From the NCBI GenBank assembly GCA_902797195.1, contig CADBRY010000008.1:1-7441 (forward strand): a stretch of DNA of 7,441 nt, written 5' to 3'. The notes beneath the pieces are model-generated. The model did no database searches, was not told the DNA's origin, and saw only the letters and a program-made list of their open reading frames with translations. The stretch is from an uncultured Eubacteriales bacterium. GTDB lineage: Bacteria > Bacillota > Clostridia > Peptostreptococcales > Anaerovoracaceae. Position 1 is the stretch's first letter; each line of letters starts with the position of its first letter. Positions 6,152 through 7,441 of the stretch are shown here, in pieces. Position numbers and translations under genes: made by a program.

Positions 6152-7111
6152 ATGGCCAGAAAAATAGATGGAGTAAGCAGCTGGAAACTCTATCTGGTCG
6201 GAGCGACATTTGCTCTGTCCATCGGTTTTTCTTTTTTTGGCATAAAGAAGTGCGTTCCCTATGCCGATACTCTGGTGCTCCTGGCATACAGATACATGGC
6301 GGCGCTCATAGGCGTCGTTGCCTTTACAGCTGTATCCAAAGCTCTGGGCATGTACCCGAAGGCTGAGCCGGGAAGGCCCAGGATCAGACTGTATCAGACG
6401 GCTGCTTTTTATATGGCTTTTATGATCCTGCAGATCATGGCCATGTATTTTACAACCTCCATCGAGGGGGCCATCGTTTACGCCATGGTGCCCATATTCG
6501 CAAAGATAATCGGCAGGTTCACCCTGGGAGAAAAGTCGACCTGGCTTCAAAATTTCTTTGTGGTGATGACCGTATCCGCTCTTATCGTTCTTATCGTCCT
6601 AAACGCGGCGGACATTAACATGAATGTCACGGGACTTATTATAATGACCGTCAGCAGTCTGTTCATGGCATGTCAGAATGTTTCCGCAAGATACGTGAGG
6701 GGAGTTTTTGCTCCAATTGAAATAACCACCTGCATCGCTGTAGGCGGTTTTTTGATCTTTTATGGAGCTGCCCTTGTAAGGGCCCTTGTTACAGGGGATC
6801 TCAATGGTCTTTTCGAGCCTCTGAAGCACGTTCAGTTTGTTATTTGGGCGTCATTTTTGGGGATATTCTGCATCCTGCTGTCGGCGCAGTTCATGGCCTA
6901 TATGCTGTCTCACATGCAGATAGTTCAGTCCACTGCCTTCAACAGCGCATCCACACTCATTTCCATAATCGCGGGAGCTCTCATACTTGGAGAACCCCTT
7001 TACTGGTATCATTACGTGTGCGGCGCTCTTATTCTTGCGGGGGTCGTGGGGCTGACCCTTGCCCCGGCGGTCGAATCCAACAGCGGTAAATCTTTGAGAG
7101 AAGACATGTGA
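6152..7111 (+). CDS. EamA-family (drug/metabolite transporter superfamily) permease
   Basis: A 319-residue membrane protein with about ten hydrophobic helices arranged as two EamA repeats. The first repeat (about 12-152) ends with the typical TSIEGAIVYAMVPIFAKIIGR (about 102-122) and LGEKSTW (about 125-131) segments. The second (about 160-303) ends with STAFNSASTLISIIAGAL (about 260-277) and LGEPLYWYHYVCGALILAG (about 279-297), where LGE-P is the common second-repeat signature. DMT members export or import amino acids, nucleotides or other metabolites. The substrate cannot be inferred. A stop codon in frame at 6137 excludes a longer start. GAGG at 6138-6141 is 10 bases before ATG 6152. The 49-base gap from mntP has no evident terminator, so it may be the last gene of the operon. 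The hydrophilic tail (about 305-319) is short. Confidence 0.9.
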   Translation: MARKIDGVSSWKLYLVGATFALSIGFSFFGIKKCVPYADTLVLLAYRYMAALIGVVAFTAVSKALGMYPKAEPGRPRIRLYQTAAFYMAFMILQIMAMYFTTSIEGAIVYAMVPIFAKIIGRFTLGEKSTWLQNFFVVMTVSALIVLIVLNAADINMNVTGLIIMTVSSLFMACQNVSARYVRGVFAPIEITTCIAVGGFLIFYGAALVRALVTGDLNGLFEPLKHVQFVIWASFLGIFCILLSAQFMAYMLSHMQIVQSTAFNSASTLISIIAGALILGEPLYWYHYVCGALILAGVVGLTLAPAVESNSGKSLREDM

Positions 7112-7115
7112 GCCG

Positions 7116-7184
7116 CCGGCTTCAGAATACGCTGCTTCCGTCTTCAGAACCGCTCCAGCGTTTGTTTCACTTCCGGCTTCGGAA
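7116..7184. repeat. Three copies of a 12-base repeat in the convergent gap
   Basis: CCGGCTTCAGAA (7116-7127), CCGTCTTCAGAA (7138-7149) and CCGGCTTCGGAA (7173-7184) match the consensus CCGKCTTCRGAA, with start-to-start spacings of 22 and 35 bases. Separately, CCGCCGGCTT occurs at 7113-7122 and 7186-7195, framing the gap. The third copy is part of a TTCCG-GCTT-CGGAA hairpin. Confidence 0.6.
7129..7167 (+). terminator. Possible terminator after the EamA gene
   Basis: ACGCTG (7129-7134) and CAGCGT (7156-7161) form a perfect 6-base stem with a 21-base loop, followed directly by a T-rich TTGTTT. The long loop makes this weaker than a standard intrinsic terminator, but it sits just where the + strand unit should end. 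Confidence 0.35.
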
Positions 7185-7192
7185 CCCGCCGG
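7173..7192 (-). terminator. Hairpin just past the ychF stop, weak terminator candidate
   Basis: On the - strand CCGGC (7192-7188) pairs with GCCGG (7177-7173) around a 10-base loop, a few bases after the stop codon. An alternative TTCCG/CGGAA stem (7171-7184) competes with it. No U-rich run follows on the - strand, so termination is uncertain. On the + strand only TTT follows. Confidence 0.3.
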
Positions 7193-7194
7193 CT

Positions 7195-7441
7195 TTAGAC
7201 GTTGAACAGGAAGTGGCAGATGTCTCCGTCTTTGACTTCGTAATCTTTGCCCTCGGAGCGCAGCCAGCCTTTTTCTTTGGCGGCTGAGATCTTCCCGCCC
7301 GCTTCTATAAGTTTATCGTAGGCGATAGTCTCGGATCGTATGAATCCTTTTTCGAAATCAGTATGTATTTTTCCGGCAGCCTGGGGAGCCAGGGTGCCTC
7401 TTTTTATCGTCCAGGCTCTGGTCTCGTCTTCGCCGGTGGTG
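7195..7441 (-). CDS. ychF: YchF/EngD redox-regulated P-loop ATPase (Obg-related), C-terminal part only
   Basis: Reading the - strand from the right edge gives 81 codons ending at a TAA (7197-7195). The peptide includes [57 protein letters not shown] and the ending FLFNV. These match the TGS domain that closes YchF: the PQAAG-IH-DFE-GFI-R-E core and the DGD-x-x-HF-x-FNV ending are diagnostic. YchF is a universally conserved ATPase that associates with ribosomes. The ATP-binding and helical domains lie beyond base 7441, so the start is not visible. It is convergent with the EamA gene, 83 bases apart. No internal frame break is seen in the visible part. Confidence 0.95.
   Translation of the reverse strand, partial: TTGEDETRAWTIKRGTLAPQAAGKIHTDFEKGFIRSETIAYDKLIEAGGKISAAKEKGWLRSEGKDYEVKDGDICHFLFNV

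Noticed and set aside
7112..7198. In-frame extension of the EamA gene past its TGA to a TAG near 7198
   Set aside because: The extension has no family similarity, runs through hairpins and repeats, and the family normally ends near the TGA.

Overview
This 7.4 kb window is a compact, gene-dense bacterial chromosome segment. Seven complete genes and one left-truncated gene lie on the + strand. A right-truncated gene runs convergently on the - strand. No intergenic gap exceeds about 85 bases, and I see no mobile element, CRISPR array, rRNA or tRNA. Purine-rich Shine-Dalgarno sites, a membrane-anchored zinc-ribbon protein of a type I associate with clostridia, a short class-U-like sirtuin and overall base composition near 50% GC (not computed exactly) suggest a Bacillota member, probably an anaerobic clostridium. 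The lineage call is low confidence.

Layout. 1-380: 3' part of a two-helix membrane protein ending in a four-cysteine zinc ribbon. 405-1838: type I glutamine synthetase (glnA). 1872-3101: an MFS transporter of the LacY/nucleoside-symporter-like group. 3102-3158: a gap holding the best promoter candidate of the window. 3159-3899: Sir2 NAD-dependent deacylase. 3910-4536: Maf-type nucleotide pyrophosphatase. 4505-5515: TerC-family integral membrane protein. 5512-6102: MntP manganese efflux pump. 6152-7111: EamA/DMT transporter. 7112-7194: a convergent gap with three copies of a 12-base repeat and hairpins. 7195-7441 (-): C-terminal TGS-domain part of the YchF/EngD ATPase, which has no start codon inside the window.

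How they fit together. The block sir2-maf-terC-mntP is tight: 10-base gap, 32-base overlap, 4-base ATGA overlap. It looks like one transcriptional unit, possibly driven from the promoter before sir2, with eamA as a possible last gene. The clearest functional theme is manganese: TerC and MntP belong to unrelated families that both have Mn2+ exporters, and here they are translationally coupled. Maf and type I glutamine synthetase are divalent-metal enzymes, so the theme may extend further, but that is inference. Most genes are recognisable housekeeping families. I found no convincing new system. The items most worth a second look are the coupled Mn-export pair with a repeat-built acidic TerC tail that also carries the mntP ribosome binding site, the dyad inside the sir2 promoter, and the repeat-bearing convergent gap.
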